A stretch of 64,000 nt of DNA from NCBI GenBank assembly GCA_964616545.1, contig CAZTUA010000041.1:3775-67774 (forward strand), read 5' to 3'. Shown here one piece after another: positions 17,997 through 28,800 of this stretch (position 1 is the stretch's first letter; each line of letters starts with the position of its first letter). The DNA is from JAQVEM01 sp964616545. GTDB taxonomy: Bacteria; Actinomycetota; Humimicrobiia; Humimicrobiales; Humimicrobiaceae. The notes under the pieces were generated by a model. The model did no database searches, had not been told where the DNA came from, and saw nothing but the letters and a program-made list of their open reading frames with translations. Both the position numbers and the translations under genes were made by a program.

Positions 17997-18190
17997 TTAT
18001 TTTAGTAATTAAAATATATAAGTTATAATTAGACACAGAATATGTAAACAAAGGAATCTGTCCTGTTAATTAAATGTTGATTGAAATTAATTTAAATTAC
18101 ATATAAGTATATAATATATATAAAAAAACTTTTTGATAAGTGTAAAATAACATACAGAGAAAAAGAAATAAAATAGGAGTTGAAAATTTA

Positions 18191-20599
18191 ATGGCAGAAG
18201 AAAATAAAAATAAACAAAATAAAATAAAAATACCTGAAGAGCTTCCTCTTCTTTCTTTAAAAAACAGTGTTGTGTTTCCTTTTCTGGCAACACCATTGAT
18301 TGTCGGAAGAAAGAAATCGCTGGAAGCTGTTAAAAATGCATCAAGAGAGCACAAAATTATAGTCGTGGTTGCACAGAAAGAAGAAAATAAAGAAGAAGTG
18401 AATAAAGAAGACTTATACGACGTTGGAACTGTATGCGCAATAAAGCAGGTAACCGATGTATCGGAAAATGAAATCAAATGCGTTGTTGAAGGCATTTCCC
18501 GTGTAAAAATAAAGCATTTTACAAAAACCGAACCTTACTTCAGAGTGAATGTCAATATACTCAAAGAGGAACCGCTGGTTGAAGATAATGAAACAGAAAA
18601 CCTTAATACCACCCTCAGGATGCAGGTTGAAAAATTCATTCAGCTTGGTATACCGCTGCCAACAGCGTTTGTGGTTGCCGCGACCAATATATCCAAAACC
18701 GAGATTCAAACGGATTTATTTGCCTCATATTTACTTTCAAACACCAAACAAAAGCAAAAAATACTTGAAGAAATCGACCTGAAGAAAAGGCTAAAAAAAT
18801 TAACGGAATATCTCAGCGAAGAATTAAAGAAATTTGAGGTTCAGTCCCAGATAAGGGATAAAGTCCAGAAAGAAGTAGGCAAAACCCAGAGGGAGTACTA
18901 CCTGCGCCAGCAGCTAAAGGCTATTAAAAACGAACTGGGTGAATTTGATGAATCTGTTGCACTTACCAAAGAGCTGGAGAATAAAATACGCAAGAAAAAG
19001 ATGCCCAAAGAAGCAGAGGCTAAAGTTTTAAAGGAAATAAAAAGGCTTGAGAGTATTCCCAGTATGTCTCCGGAGCATTCTTATGTAAGGACATATGTTG
19101 AGTGGATGCTGGACGTTCCATGGTCCGAAAAAACAAAAGATATTCTGGATCTAAAAAAATCAAAGAAAATTCTGGATAGTGACCATTATGATCTGGAAAA
19201 AGTTAAGACACATATACTGGACTATCTGGCTGTGAGAAAATTGAAGGGTAAAACAACCAAAGGCCCCATTCTATGTTTTGTCGGTCCTCCCGGTGTGGGC
19301 AAAACTTCCCTGGGGCAGTCAATTGCCAAATCACTGGGCAGAAAATTTATTAGAATGTCGATTGGCGGTATAAGAGACGAGGCTGAAATCAGGGGGCACA
19401 GGAGAACATATGTGGGAGCACTCCCCGGCAGAATTATTCAGGGACTCACGCAGGTGGGGACGAATAATCCTGTATTTATGCTGGACGAGGTTGATAAAAT
19501 AGGAATTGATTACAGAGGTGACCCCTCCTCTGCTCTTCTTGAGGTGCTTGATCCTGAACAGAATAATTCATTCAGGGATCACTATCTTGAAGTACCGTTT
19601 GATCTTTCAAACGTGATGTTTATAACAACAGCTAATATACTGGATACCATACATCCTGCGCTCAGGGACAGGATGGAGATTATAGAAATACCTGGATACA
19701 GTTCCGAGGAGAAGGTCTATATAGCCGAAAGGTTCCTGATTCCAAAGCAGTTAAAGGAACAGGGTATAGAAAAGTACAAAATTAAATTTAACCACGATGC
19801 TGTACTGGTAATAATTGAGGAATACACAAGGGAAGCCGGCGTCAGAAACCTGGAACGCGAAATAGCAAATATCTGTAAAAAAATTGCACGGGAAATAGTT
19901 GAAGGTAAAAAATATTCAGGAGTTATAACCGCAGGGAAAGTAAGAAATTACCTGGGTGTTCCAAAGATTTTGCCGAGCGAAATAGAGGATAAGAATAGAG
20001 TGGGAGTTGCCACCGGTCTTGCATATACCCCTGTTGGCGGGGATATATTGCTGATTGAGTCCACTTATTATAAAGGAAGCGGAAAATTGATACTCACCGG
20101 TAAACTCGGTGATGTAATGCAGGAATCCGCAAAAGCGGCAATAAGCTATATACACTCAAAAGCAAAAATTTTTAATATAGATGATAAATTATTTGAAAAA
20201 TCAGATATACATATTCATGTTCCCGCAGGAGCAGTGCCAAAAGATGGACCTTCGGCAGGTGTGGCCATAACTTCTTCGCTGGTATCGGCATTTACAGGAG
20301 TACCTGTGCTCAGAAACGTTGGTATGACAGGAGAGATAACACTGAGAGGAAGGGTTCTCCCGATAGGAGGCCTGAAAGAGAAGCTTCTTGCAGCAAAAAG
20401 AGCGGGGCTTAAGAAAGTCATACTGCCTGAAAAAAATAGAAAGGACCTTAAAGAAATACCTGACAGCATACTTAAGGGCCTGAAACTGGAATTCGTGGAG
20501 AATATTGATGACGTTATAGTGCATACCCTTGAAAGAAGCCCTTCAAAATCGGTAAAAGCAGTCAGGGGAGTTAAAGTATCCCCGAAAAGAGAACAGTAA
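18191..20599 (+). CDS. lon: ATP-dependent Lon protease
   Basis: An 802-residue Lon of usual length. It has an N-terminal substrate-binding LON domain (LPLLSLKNSVVFPFLATPL), a coiled-coil stretch, an AAA+ domain with Walker A GPPGVGKTS (about residue 365) and Walker B VFMLDEVDKIG, and a C-terminal Ser-Lys protease domain with PKDGPSAGVA (catalytic Ser near 688) and LKEKLLAAKRAGLKKVILP (catalytic Lys near 731). It degrades misfolded and regulatory proteins in the cytoplasm. AGGAG lies 11 bases before ATG 18191. It has its own promoter with inverted repeats and a downstream terminator, so it is monocistronic. Confidence 0.97.
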   Translation: MAEENKNKQNKIKIPEELPLLSLKNSVVFPFLATPLIVGRKKSLEAVKNASREHKIIVVVAQKEENKEEVNKEDLYDVGTVCAIKQVTDVSENEIKCVVEGISRVKIKHFTKTEPYFRVNVNILKEEPLVEDNETENLNTTLRMQVEKFIQLGIPLPTAFVVAATNISKTEIQTDLFASYLLSNTKQKQKILEEIDLKKRLKKLTEYLSEELKKFEVQSQIRDKVQKEVGKTQREYYLRQQLKAIKNELGEFDESVALTKELENKIRKKKMPKEAEAKVLKEIKRLESIPSMSPEHSYVRTYVEWMLDVPWSEKTKDILDLKKSKKILDSDHYDLEKVKTHILDYLAVRKLKGKTTKGPILCFVGPPGVGKTSLGQSIAKSLGRKFIRMSIGGIRDEAEIRGHRRTYVGALPGRIIQGLTQVGTNNPVFMLDEVDKIGIDYRGDPSSALLEVLDPEQNNSFRDHYLEVPFDLSNVMFITTANILDTIHPALRDRMEIIEIPGYSSEEKVYIAERFLIPKQLKEQGIEKYKIKFNHDAVLVIIEEYTREAGVRNLEREIANICKKIAREIVEGKKYSGVITAGKVRNYLGVPKILPSEIEDKNRVGVATGLAYTPVGGDILLIESTYYKGSGKLILTGKLGDVMQESAKAAISYIHSKAKIFNIDDKLFEKSDIHIHVPAGAVPKDGPSAGVAITSSLVSAFTGVPVLRNVGMTGEITLRGRVLPIGGLKEKLLAAKRAGLKKVILPEKNRKDLKEIPDSILKGLKLEFVENIDDVIVHTLERSPSKSVKAVRGVKVSPKREQ

Positions 20600-20666
20600 C
20601 GGAGCAGTCTTTAGAATTTAGCCCGGCTTCAAATATACAGTAAATTTAAAATGTAATATCACAAAA

Positions 20667-20697
20667 CCCTCCCTGATTTAATTTTAAAAAGGGAGGG
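20667..20697 (+). terminator. rho-independent terminator after lon
   Basis: Arms CCCTCCCT (20667-20674) and AGGGAGGG (20690-20697) flank an A/T-rich loop and are followed by CTTATTTATCTTTT. It lies between the convergent lon and purH genes, and the A-rich sequence on the other side of the stem may let it work in both directions. Confidence 0.75.
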
Positions 20698-20830
20698 CTT
20701 ATTTATCTTTTATCCAGTTAAGCAGGGATTATATTTTCTCTTAGTTTTTCTATCTGTTCTTATATCCCTGAGTGATGCTTACTTTAAATCCAGTACAGGC
20801 ATCTCCATCTATAATTTTATACCCGTCTGC

Positions 20831-22507
20831 TTAATGTTTGAAGTGCCTTCTTCCCGTAAAAATCATAGGAATCTTATTTTTATTACAGCTTTCTATAACC
20901 TCCTTATCCCTTATCGAACCACCCGGCTGTATAATCGCTTTAATACCGTTTCTGGCAGCAAGTTCAGCTACATCCTCGAATGGGAAAAAAGCATCGGATG
21001 CCATAACAGAGCCTCTGCATCTGCCGTTTGATTTCTTAACCGCTATTTCCGCTGCATCAATCCTGCTCATCTGGCCCGCTCCTATTCCAACAGTGCTCTT
21101 GTCTGCTGCCAGTACTATCGCATTGGATTTAACATTTTTTGCTATCTGCCATCCAAATAACAGGTCATCCCACTGGCTGTCATCAGGCTTCACTTCAGTT
21201 ACTACTTTCATATCCGCCTTACTGTTTATGCCTTCATCCAGATCCTGAATTAATATTCCTCCATCAATGCTTTTGATATCCGATTTTTCCAGCTTAAAAT
21301 CATCCTGGCTTAATTTATTTATGTAATCATCCAGCTTGAAATCTATTTTGAGAACCCTTAAGTTTTGTTTCTCTGATAGTACTTTAAGAGCTCCGGCATC
21401 AAAATCCGGGGCAATAATCACTTCCACATATTTATCAAGCATAAATTTTGCCGCTTCCCCGGACCATTTTACATTGCTTGCAACAACACTGCCAAAAGCT
21501 GAAACAGGGTCGCACTGGTATGCTTTTCTGTAGGCTTCTTCAACATTGCTACCTGTAGCCGCACCGCAGGGGTTATTATGTTTTATTACGGCAACGCATG
21601 GAACAGAAAACTCTCTCACAATTCCAAATGCAGCATTACCATCCATAATATTATTGTAAGAGAGCTCTTTGCCCTGAAGCTGGGCAGCACCGGTAAAGTT
21701 TTCCCGGCTGCTGTCTCCATACTTATAGTAAGAAGCTCTCTGGTGCGGGTTTTCACCATACCTCAGATCCTGAATTTTTATAAGGTCAATGTTAATATTA
21801 TCTTTAAAATTACCGTTGCCGCTTCTGAATTTGTCTCCAGTTTCCCTGGATATACTGCCGCACTCCACATTGAGATAATCTCTTATGGGTATATCTGAAT
21901 TACCGGAATCTGCTATTTTATCTTTAAGATAATTAAAAACTATACTATCGTATTCACAGGTGTGCTGGAAAGCTTTAACAGCCAGCCTGAACAGAGTTCC
22001 GTAACTGATATATCCCCCGCTCTCTTCGAGTTCTTTTTTTATAACCGCGTAGTCTTCGGGGTCGACAACTACTGCCACGCCCTTATGATTCTTGGCAGCG
22101 CTCCTGATCATTGTCGGCCCGCCAATGTCAATATTTTCTATAGCTTCTTCAAGCGTAACATTGTTCCTGGATATTGTTTCTTTGAACGGGTATAAATTCA
22201 CAACTACCATATCTATTAACTTTATTCCCGAAGTACTGATTTCATTCATGTGTTTTTCATTGCTTCTGTCAGCCAGTATCCCGCCGTGTATATACGGGTG
22301 GAGGGTTTTTACCCTGCCATTTAACATCTCGGGAAAACCTGTAAATTCTTCTACCTTCTTTACTTCTATGCCTTCTTCTTCCAGTTTTCTAAAAGTTCCG
22401 CCGGTTGAAATAATTTCTATACCTGCATCCTCAAGTGCCCTTGCAAAATCCGCAATACCCTCTTTATTTGACACACTGACCAGAGCTCTTTTAATTTTTA
22501 CTTTCAT
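20831..22507 (-). CDS. purH: bifunctional AICAR formyltransferase/IMP cyclohydrolase
   Basis: A 558-residue PurH catalysing the last two steps of IMP synthesis. The N-terminal MGS-like IMP cyclohydrolase domain has KRALVSVSNKEGIADFA, EIISTGGTFRKLEEEG and GRVKTLHPYIHGGILA. The AICAR transformylase domain has LRYGENPHQRASYYK, KHNNPCGAATG and VLAADKSTVGIGAGQMSR. It is a little longer than the usual 510 to 530 residues because of inserts near residues 210 and 385. The start ATG at 22507 overlaps the purN stop by four bases, so the two are coupled. It is the last gene of the purine operon. Confidence 0.97.
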   Translation of the reverse strand: MKVKIKRALVSVSNKEGIADFARALEDAGIEIISTGGTFRKLEEEGIEVKKVEEFTGFPEMLNGRVKTLHPYIHGGILADRSNEKHMNEISTSGIKLIDMVVVNLYPFKETISRNNVTLEEAIENIDIGGPTMIRSAAKNHKGVAVVVDPEDYAVIKKELEESGGYISYGTLFRLAVKAFQHTCEYDSIVFNYLKDKIADSGNSDIPIRDYLNVECGSISRETGDKFRSGNGNFKDNINIDLIKIQDLRYGENPHQRASYYKYGDSSRENFTGAAQLQGKELSYNNIMDGNAAFGIVREFSVPCVAVIKHNNPCGAATGSNVEEAYRKAYQCDPVSAFGSVVASNVKWSGEAAKFMLDKYVEVIIAPDFDAGALKVLSEKQNLRVLKIDFKLDDYINKLSQDDFKLEKSDIKSIDGGILIQDLDEGINSKADMKVVTEVKPDDSQWDDLLFGWQIAKNVKSNAIVLAADKSTVGIGAGQMSRIDAAEIAVKKSNGRCRGSVMASDAFFPFEDVAELAARNGIKAIIQPGGSIRDKEVIESCNKNKIPMIFTGRRHFKH

Positions 22508-23136
22508 TTTTTTCCTTTATTTATTTTTTTATTTAAAGTTTTTACTTTCCTTCCATCTATCTTTAATCTATCCTCGCAAAAATATTTTACCGCTACCGGA
22601 TAAATTTTATGTTCTATTTTGTGTATCTTTTCTTCCAGCTCTTCCATTGTTTCGCCCTGGTCAACAACCAGTGCTTCCTGAAGTATTATCGGCCCGCTGT
22701 CAAGGCCCTCATCCACAAAATGTACTGTAACCCCTGTTACCCTGACCCCGTAATCAAAAGCATCTTTTATGCCGTGAGCGCCCTTAAACGAGGGGAGCAG
22801 TGCAGGATGGATATTTAATATCCTGTTCTTGAACCTGCTAACGAAATCATGACTCAGTATAAACATATAACCCGCCAGAACCACAAGGTCTATCTTTTCT
22901 TTTTCAAGTAATTCTATAATTTTTGCATCATAGTGCTTTCTGGTGGCGTAAGATGAAGGGTTCATAAAAGCCGTTTTAATTTTATTTTTCCTTGCTCTCT
23001 TCAGAGCATATGCATTTTTGTTATTTGAAAATACCAGGACTATGTCGCCATTTAAATCATTTTTTCTGCCATAATCAATAAGAGCCTGGAGGTTCGAACC
23101 AAAACCCGAAGCAAATACAGCTATCCTTTTTCTCAC
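22504..23136 (-). CDS. purN: phosphoribosylglycinamide formyltransferase
   Basis: A 210-residue folate-dependent GAR transformylase: IAVFASGFGSNLQALIDYG binds GAR, and ILNIHPALLPSFKG holds the catalytic Asn and His. VHFVDEGLDSGPII holds the catalytic Asp. It transfers formyl from 10-formyl-THF to GAR in purine synthesis. The start is a GTG at 23136, seven bases after the purM stop, and its end overlaps purH. Confidence 0.96.
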   Translation of the reverse strand: MRKRIAVFASGFGSNLQALIDYGRKNDLNGDIVLVFSNNKNAYALKRARKNKIKTAFMNPSSYATRKHYDAKIIELLEKEKIDLVVLAGYMFILSHDFVSRFKNRILNIHPALLPSFKGAHGIKDAFDYGVRVTGVTVHFVDEGLDSGPIILQEALVVDQGETMEELEEKIHKIEHKIYPVAVKYFCEDRLKIDGRKVKTLNKKINKGKK

Positions 23137-23143
23137 ACGTATC

Positions 23144-24211
23144 CTAACTCCCCTTTATTATTACACTTCCGTTACCTCTGGTCACAGTGCCGATATCATA
23201 AATCTTTTCTCCGTTTTCTATAGCAATTTTTTCTGTCTTTTTGAATTCATCAGGCGCAGTAATTATAACCATTCCGATGCCCATATTAAATACTGTAAAC
23301 ATTTCTTTTTTATCAATGTTGCCAAGCCTGCCAAAAAAATTAAAGCAGCCGGGTACCTCCCAGCTTCCTTCCCGAATCAGAACATTCATATCCCCCGGTA
23401 TTATTCTATTTATATTTTCATAAAATCCCCCGCCGGTTATATGTGCAATACCGTGAATTTTAACCCTGTTTTCGATTATCTGGTTTATTATTTTAGAATA
23501 TAATTTAGTGGGAGTTAAAAGTAATTTTCCCAGCGATAGGCTGCCGCTCCAGTCATAAGTCCTGTTGAGGTCAAGCTTCTTATCATCAATTATTTTCCGT
23601 ATAAGTGAAAATCCATTGCTGTGAAATCCTGAAGATGATATACCAGCCACAATATCCCCTTCTTTTACAAGGCCAGGGTTTATGATTGCTGGTTTATCTA
23701 TAATTCCCACCGCAAAACCAGCAATATCTATATCGTCTCTGGCACTCATACCAGGGTGCTCGGCAATTTCCCCACCGATTAAAACTGTGTCGCAGTAGCT
23801 ACAGCTTCTTGAAATAGATTTAATAATTATCTTTATTTTTTCTTCATTTACGCTGCCGCAGGATATGTAGTCCAGGAAAAACATGGGTTTTGCGCCGCAG
23901 CAGATTATATCGTTCAGACACATAGCAACAGCATCCTGTCCGATACTCCGGTAATCATTTAATTTTTTTGCCAGTAGTATTTTTGTTCCAACACCGTCCG
24001 TTGAAGAAACGAGAACCGGATTTTCATAGTTTTTAAGGTCCGGCTGATAAAGACCTGAATAAGAAGACAGATCACTCAGTACTCTATCTGAAAATGTTGC
24101 AGTTATTGTTTTCCTAAGCTGGTTCAGAACATTTGAAGCTTTATCAATATTTACGCCTGATGACTTATAGGAATATTTTTTATTTTCTTTTCCAATATTT
24201 TTATCAGGCAT
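23144..24211 (-). CDS. purM: phosphoribosylformylglycinamidine cyclo-ligase (AIR synthase)
   Basis: A 355-residue PurM: LVSSTDGVGTKILLAKKLND, GQDAVAMCLNDIICCGAKP, LIGGEIAEHPGM and HITGGGFYENINRI are the ATP- and substrate-binding motifs of the AIR synthase fold. It closes the imidazole ring of AIR. The start is set at ATG 24211, with GAGGAG 13 bases upstream; an in-frame TTG at 24238 would place that site inside the gene. It overlaps the purF stop by eight bases. It ends in TAG. Confidence 0.96.
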   Translation of the reverse strand: MPDKNIGKENKKYSYKSSGVNIDKASNVLNQLRKTITATFSDRVLSDLSSYSGLYQPDLKNYENPVLVSSTDGVGTKILLAKKLNDYRSIGQDAVAMCLNDIICCGAKPMFFLDYISCGSVNEEKIKIIIKSISRSCSYCDTVLIGGEIAEHPGMSARDDIDIAGFAVGIIDKPAIINPGLVKEGDIVAGISSSGFHSNGFSLIRKIIDDKKLDLNRTYDWSGSLSLGKLLLTPTKLYSKIINQIIENRVKIHGIAHITGGGFYENINRIIPGDMNVLIREGSWEVPGCFNFFGRLGNIDKKEMFTVFNMGIGMVIITAPDEFKKTEKIAIENGEKIYDIGTVTRGNGSVIIKGS

Positions 24212-25643
24212 TAAAAGATATTTTCTCCTCTTTATCAATTGAATATTTATTAAATTCTATATCATCATTAATGAGAACCGGATATTCACCGTTAAAACAT
24301 GCCAGACAGAACTTTTCCTTTGATTCTCCGATAGCTTTTATCAGACCATCTATTGACAGATATTTAAGGCTGTTCACATCCAGGAATTTCCTTATATCTT
24401 CCAGTGTTTTATGATTTGCTATAAATTCATTCCTCTGGGCCATGTCAACACCATAATAACAGGGGTAAAGCAATGGAGGACAGGTAATTCTCAAATGCAC
24501 TTCTCTGGCCCCGGCATTGTATAACATTTTTACTATTTTTTTTGATGTTGTTCCCCTGACTATAGAATCATCAACAACTACCAGTTTTTTACCCCGTATG
24601 ATGTCCTTTAAAGGATTTAATTTTAACCTGACACTTATTTCCCTGGTTTTCTGCTCTGGCTGAATAAAGGTCCTCCCTATATATCTGTTTTTTATAAATC
24701 CCTCGGCATATGGTATTCTGGATTCCGCAGAGTACCCTATGGCAGCAGGTGTGCCTGAATCAGGTACGGAAATAACGATATCGGCATCAGCGGGAGATTC
24801 TTTTGCCAGCTCCTGACCCAGCCTGTGTCTGATATCAAACATATTCTTGCCGTATATATAACTATCGGGTCTCGCAAAATAAATTAGTTCAAAAACACAC
24901 ATTGAGATTCTATCAACCGGAAGCATCATCTGCGACCTTGTTCCATCCTTATCCAGAATAATTATCTCACCCGGGTCTATTTCTCTAATAAATTTAGCAT
25001 CAACTATGTCCAGGGCGCAGGTTTCTGAAGCTATTATGTAATTGCCTTCCAGACTTCCGAGCACCATGGGTCTGAATCCATGAGGATCTCTGATTCCAAA
25101 AATTTTATCCCCGGTCAATATCAGCAGCGAATAAGAGCCTTTAATCCTGCTGGCTGCCTCTTTAATTGCATCCTCAATATTTTCTTTATCCGAGGTTTCT
25201 ATCAGTGACGCTATAACTTCTGTATCTGTACTCGTTTCAAATCTAATCCCTTTCCCTGACTGTTCATCCCTTATTTCCTTTACATTTGTCAGGTTACCAT
25301 TATGCGCTATAGCAAAACTTTCATTTTTAAACATATGGTACAGCGGTTGAGAATTCTTCCAGATATTCATCCCCCTGGTAGAGTACCGTGTGTGCCCGAT
25401 TCCGGCATAACCCTGAAGGGGGGCAATATTCTGTTCGTTAAACACCTGGGACACAAGACCCAGGTCCTTAAAGATTAATATATTTTCCCCGTCAGATACT
25501 GCTATCCCTGCGCTCTCCTGTCCCCTGTGCTGTAATGCCTGAAGCCCGTAAAAGATGATTTCTGCTGCTTTTTTACCAGGCGCGTATATTCCGAATATTC
25601 CGCATTTTTCATTAAACTTTTTATCTGACATCAAACTTTTCAT
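24204..25643 (-). CDS. purF: amidophosphoribosyltransferase
   Basis: A 479-residue PurF carrying out the first committed step of purine synthesis. The N-terminus MKSLMSDKKFNEK precedes CGIFGIYAPG, so Cys14 is the N-terminal nucleophile after propeptide removal. The PRPP loop is KLVVVDDSIVRGTTSKKIV. Cysteines in SMCVFELIYFARPD, ITCPPLLYPCYYG and CLACFNGEYP match the B. subtilis type that holds a 4Fe-4S cluster. No clear Shine-Dalgarno site precedes ATG 25643; ATG at codon 5 is an alternative. It lies between purL and purM. Confidence 0.96.
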   Translation of the reverse strand: MKSLMSDKKFNEKCGIFGIYAPGKKAAEIIFYGLQALQHRGQESAGIAVSDGENILIFKDLGLVSQVFNEQNIAPLQGYAGIGHTRYSTRGMNIWKNSQPLYHMFKNESFAIAHNGNLTNVKEIRDEQSGKGIRFETSTDTEVIASLIETSDKENIEDAIKEAASRIKGSYSLLILTGDKIFGIRDPHGFRPMVLGSLEGNYIIASETCALDIVDAKFIREIDPGEIIILDKDGTRSQMMLPVDRISMCVFELIYFARPDSYIYGKNMFDIRHRLGQELAKESPADADIVISVPDSGTPAAIGYSAESRIPYAEGFIKNRYIGRTFIQPEQKTREISVRLKLNPLKDIIRGKKLVVVDDSIVRGTTSKKIVKMLYNAGAREVHLRITCPPLLYPCYYGVDMAQRNEFIANHKTLEDIRKFLDVNSLKYLSIDGLIKAIGESKEKFCLACFNGEYPVLINDDIEFNKYSIDKEEKISFNA

Positions 25644-25805
25644 TTATAAAACCATGCCATTTTTTTATTTAGTCTTATTCTGAAACTTATTTACCTGAAA
25701 TATTCTTCCCGTCCAGATAAAGAAAAACTAATTCCTGTACACCTGATAGACAAAAACATTATAACAAATAAAGAACCAAAATAAATAAGGTTTTTCACTC
25801 CAGAA

Positions 25806-28800
25806 TCAGCTTTTTCCCTCACACCATTCCCTGGCATTTTGAAACATCCTGAGCCACGGAGAAATTCCTGCACCTGATTTCCAGATTTCCGGTACCCATG
25901 CCCACTGCCACAATAGAAATGCTCTTTCCGGATGAGGCATCATGGCAAGATGCCTGCCATCCGGCGAACATAACCCGGTAAACCCTGATGGAGAACTGTT
26001 GGGATTATAAGGATACTTCACAGAAGGCATACCTTTATCATCCGTATAAACTACCGGGGCAAGATGCTTTGCAGATATTTCTGAAAGTATTCCCCGGTCA
26101 GGGCAGAATAAATGCCCTTCCCTGTGCGCTACCCATATACCGAGTATGGAATCTTCCATGCCTTTAAGCATTATTGAAGGGCTCTTCAGTATCTTTACGG
26201 ATACCCACCGGGACTCAAACCGGCCTGATGGGTTGCTTATAAATCTTGGCTGCCTGCCTTCGGAAATTCCTCTCCAGGGCACCCAGCCCAGAAGTGTCAT
26301 AAGCTGGCATCCATTGCAGATGCCCAGTGAAAAAGTATCTTCCCTCATATAAAAATCGTCAAACATTTTTTTTAATTTCGGGCTGAACTTTATGATTCCA
26401 GCCCACCCCTTGGCACTGTCCAGAACATCAGCATAGGAAAACCCCCCTACAAAGACTGCTCCTTTAAATTTTTTTAGGGTTACGCTGCCATCAAGCAGAT
26501 CAGTCATAGAGATATCCCATGGTTCAAATCCAGCCGCATAAAATGCTGAGGTCATTTCTCTGTCACCGTTGCTTCCCTCTTCACGTATAATTGCAACTTC
26601 CGGTTTTTTCTCTCTCCTTAGAAATTCCTGTGAGGTGCTGACGGGTTTAAAAGAAACATTATACGAAAGGCCCTCCCTGTCATAAGACTGCTTTTGTTCT
26701 TCTGCCAGCCCGGGATTCATCTGCTCCCGCTCAAGCCGGTCGCTTGTTGATTCCCACCATGTTAGAAGCCGTGGTATATCGATATTCAGCTGAACTTTTT
26801 TATCATGGGAGATAATCACCTTTCTTTTTTTATACGTACAGCCTAAAATATTAAAAGAAATACCGGATTCTTCAAGCATACCGGTAATTTCAGATTCATT
26901 GCAGGGTAAATATTCTATAACCAGGCCCAGCTCTTCCGAGAATAACCGTGGGATGATTTCTTCTTTTCCGGCAAACTCTGCTTCTATACCGCAGTTTCCT
27001 GACATTGCCATTTCTGCCAGAGTGGTTATAAGCCCTCCGTCGCTTCTATCATGCCCTGCAAGAATTAAGTTCTTCCTTATCATTCCCTGCACGGCTTTGA
27101 AAGCATTAACCAGGATTGCTGGATTTTCTACATCAGGAGATTCATTTCCTGTCTGGCCCAGCGCCTGCGCCAGTGCTGAACCACCCAGCCGGTTATTACC
27201 GCCTGACAGGTCAATAAACATCAACCTGCTTTCACCCGGCTTCTTGATATCGGGTGTAACTACCCTGGTTACATCCTCCATTGAGCTATAAGCGGAAATA
27301 ACTACCTGACCGGGGCCTCTTACAGTTTCATTACCTGCCTGAGCTGCCATTGAAAGACTATCCTTGCCGCCGTCGGCTGCAATGCCAATTTCTCTCATAA
27401 GATTACTTAAAGAAACCGCAGCTCTGTAGAGATCAGCACCGCCGCCCTGGAGTTTTGCGGCCCACATCCAGTTTACAGAACATTTTATATTTTCGATACC
27501 TGTTATAAGTGCCCATACCATATTGGTCAGCGCTTCCCCTACTGCCATACGGGCACCTGCAGCCGGGTTAACCAGAATTTTAACTGGCTGCTCACCTACA
27601 GCAATAGCGGCACCTGTAAGTCCGAAATGACTCTGCGCAATCACAGCCACATCCGAAACAGGAAGCTGCAGCGGACCGCAGCACTGCTGCCGGGCAATAA
27701 GTCCCGTTACGCTTCTATCAACTTTTCTTACAAGGAATCCCTTGGACCCAACCGAAGGTAATTTAAATATAAGCTCCAGCAGATCTCTGACTGACCTGCC
27801 TGATGACAATTCGAGCGGTCTTAATTTTTCCGTCATGCTTTCCAGTTCAAATGTTTTTTGCGGTATATTGCTTAAAATTTCATCAAGGCCCAGATTAACG
27901 GGCGTGGTATCATCCTGGCTGTCATGAACGGTTATACGGCCGTCGCCGGTTATTTCTCCGAGTACCTCGCAGTTAACCTTTTCACGGCTGCATATTTTTT
28001 GAAATTCATTCAATCGCTCCGGTTTTATAAGAAAAGCGTTCCTTTCCTGATATTCTGCACCCCATATCTCAAGCACTGACATAGTCTTATCCCCGACCTG
28101 TATATTCCTTATCTCAATTCTGCCGCCTGCGGGTTCGACAAGCTCGGTTAACACATTACATGGTCCGCCTGCACCCTGGTCATGGATACTCATTATAGGG
28201 TTGCTTTCACCCATTTCAATACACGCCCTTATTACCCGGTTCATCTTTTGTTCCATCTGCGCATTACCCCTCTGCACGGCATTAAAGTCAAGCTCTTCCC
28301 TGTTTTCACCCTGTACCATGCTGGAGGCAGCTCCTCCTCCTATTCCTATTCGGTATGCAGGGCCGCCAACCTGCACTATTTTCATGCCTTTTTGCGGAGC
28401 TTCTTTTTTTATATGCCTGTGGTCAATCTGCCCGATACCGCCGGTAAACATTACAGGCTTAATCCATTCACTTCTCCGGCCGCCCGGGGTTCTCAGTCCA
28501 AAAGTTCTTGTAAAACCCTGTATCACCGGTTCGCCAAACTTATTTCCATAGTCTGACGCGCCATCGCTTTCCCTTATCATAATCTCAAGGGGGCAAGCAA
28601 GATTTGAAGGATAATTAAAACTGTTATCCTCTCCGGGAAGCGGATAATCCGGAATGTTTAAATTCCCGGTACAGTATCCAGCCGTACCGGCAATAACCAG
28701 CCCCCCTCTTCCTGTTGCCTGGACATCACGTATCCTCCCTCCCGTTCCCGTTTCGGCCCCTGGGAATGGAGCAACCCCGCTGGGGAAATTATGTGTTTCT

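Noticed and set aside
25691..25873. A 60-codon minus-strand frame at the end of purL.
   Set aside because: It overlaps the purL C-terminus in another frame and has no supporting ribosome binding site or family match.
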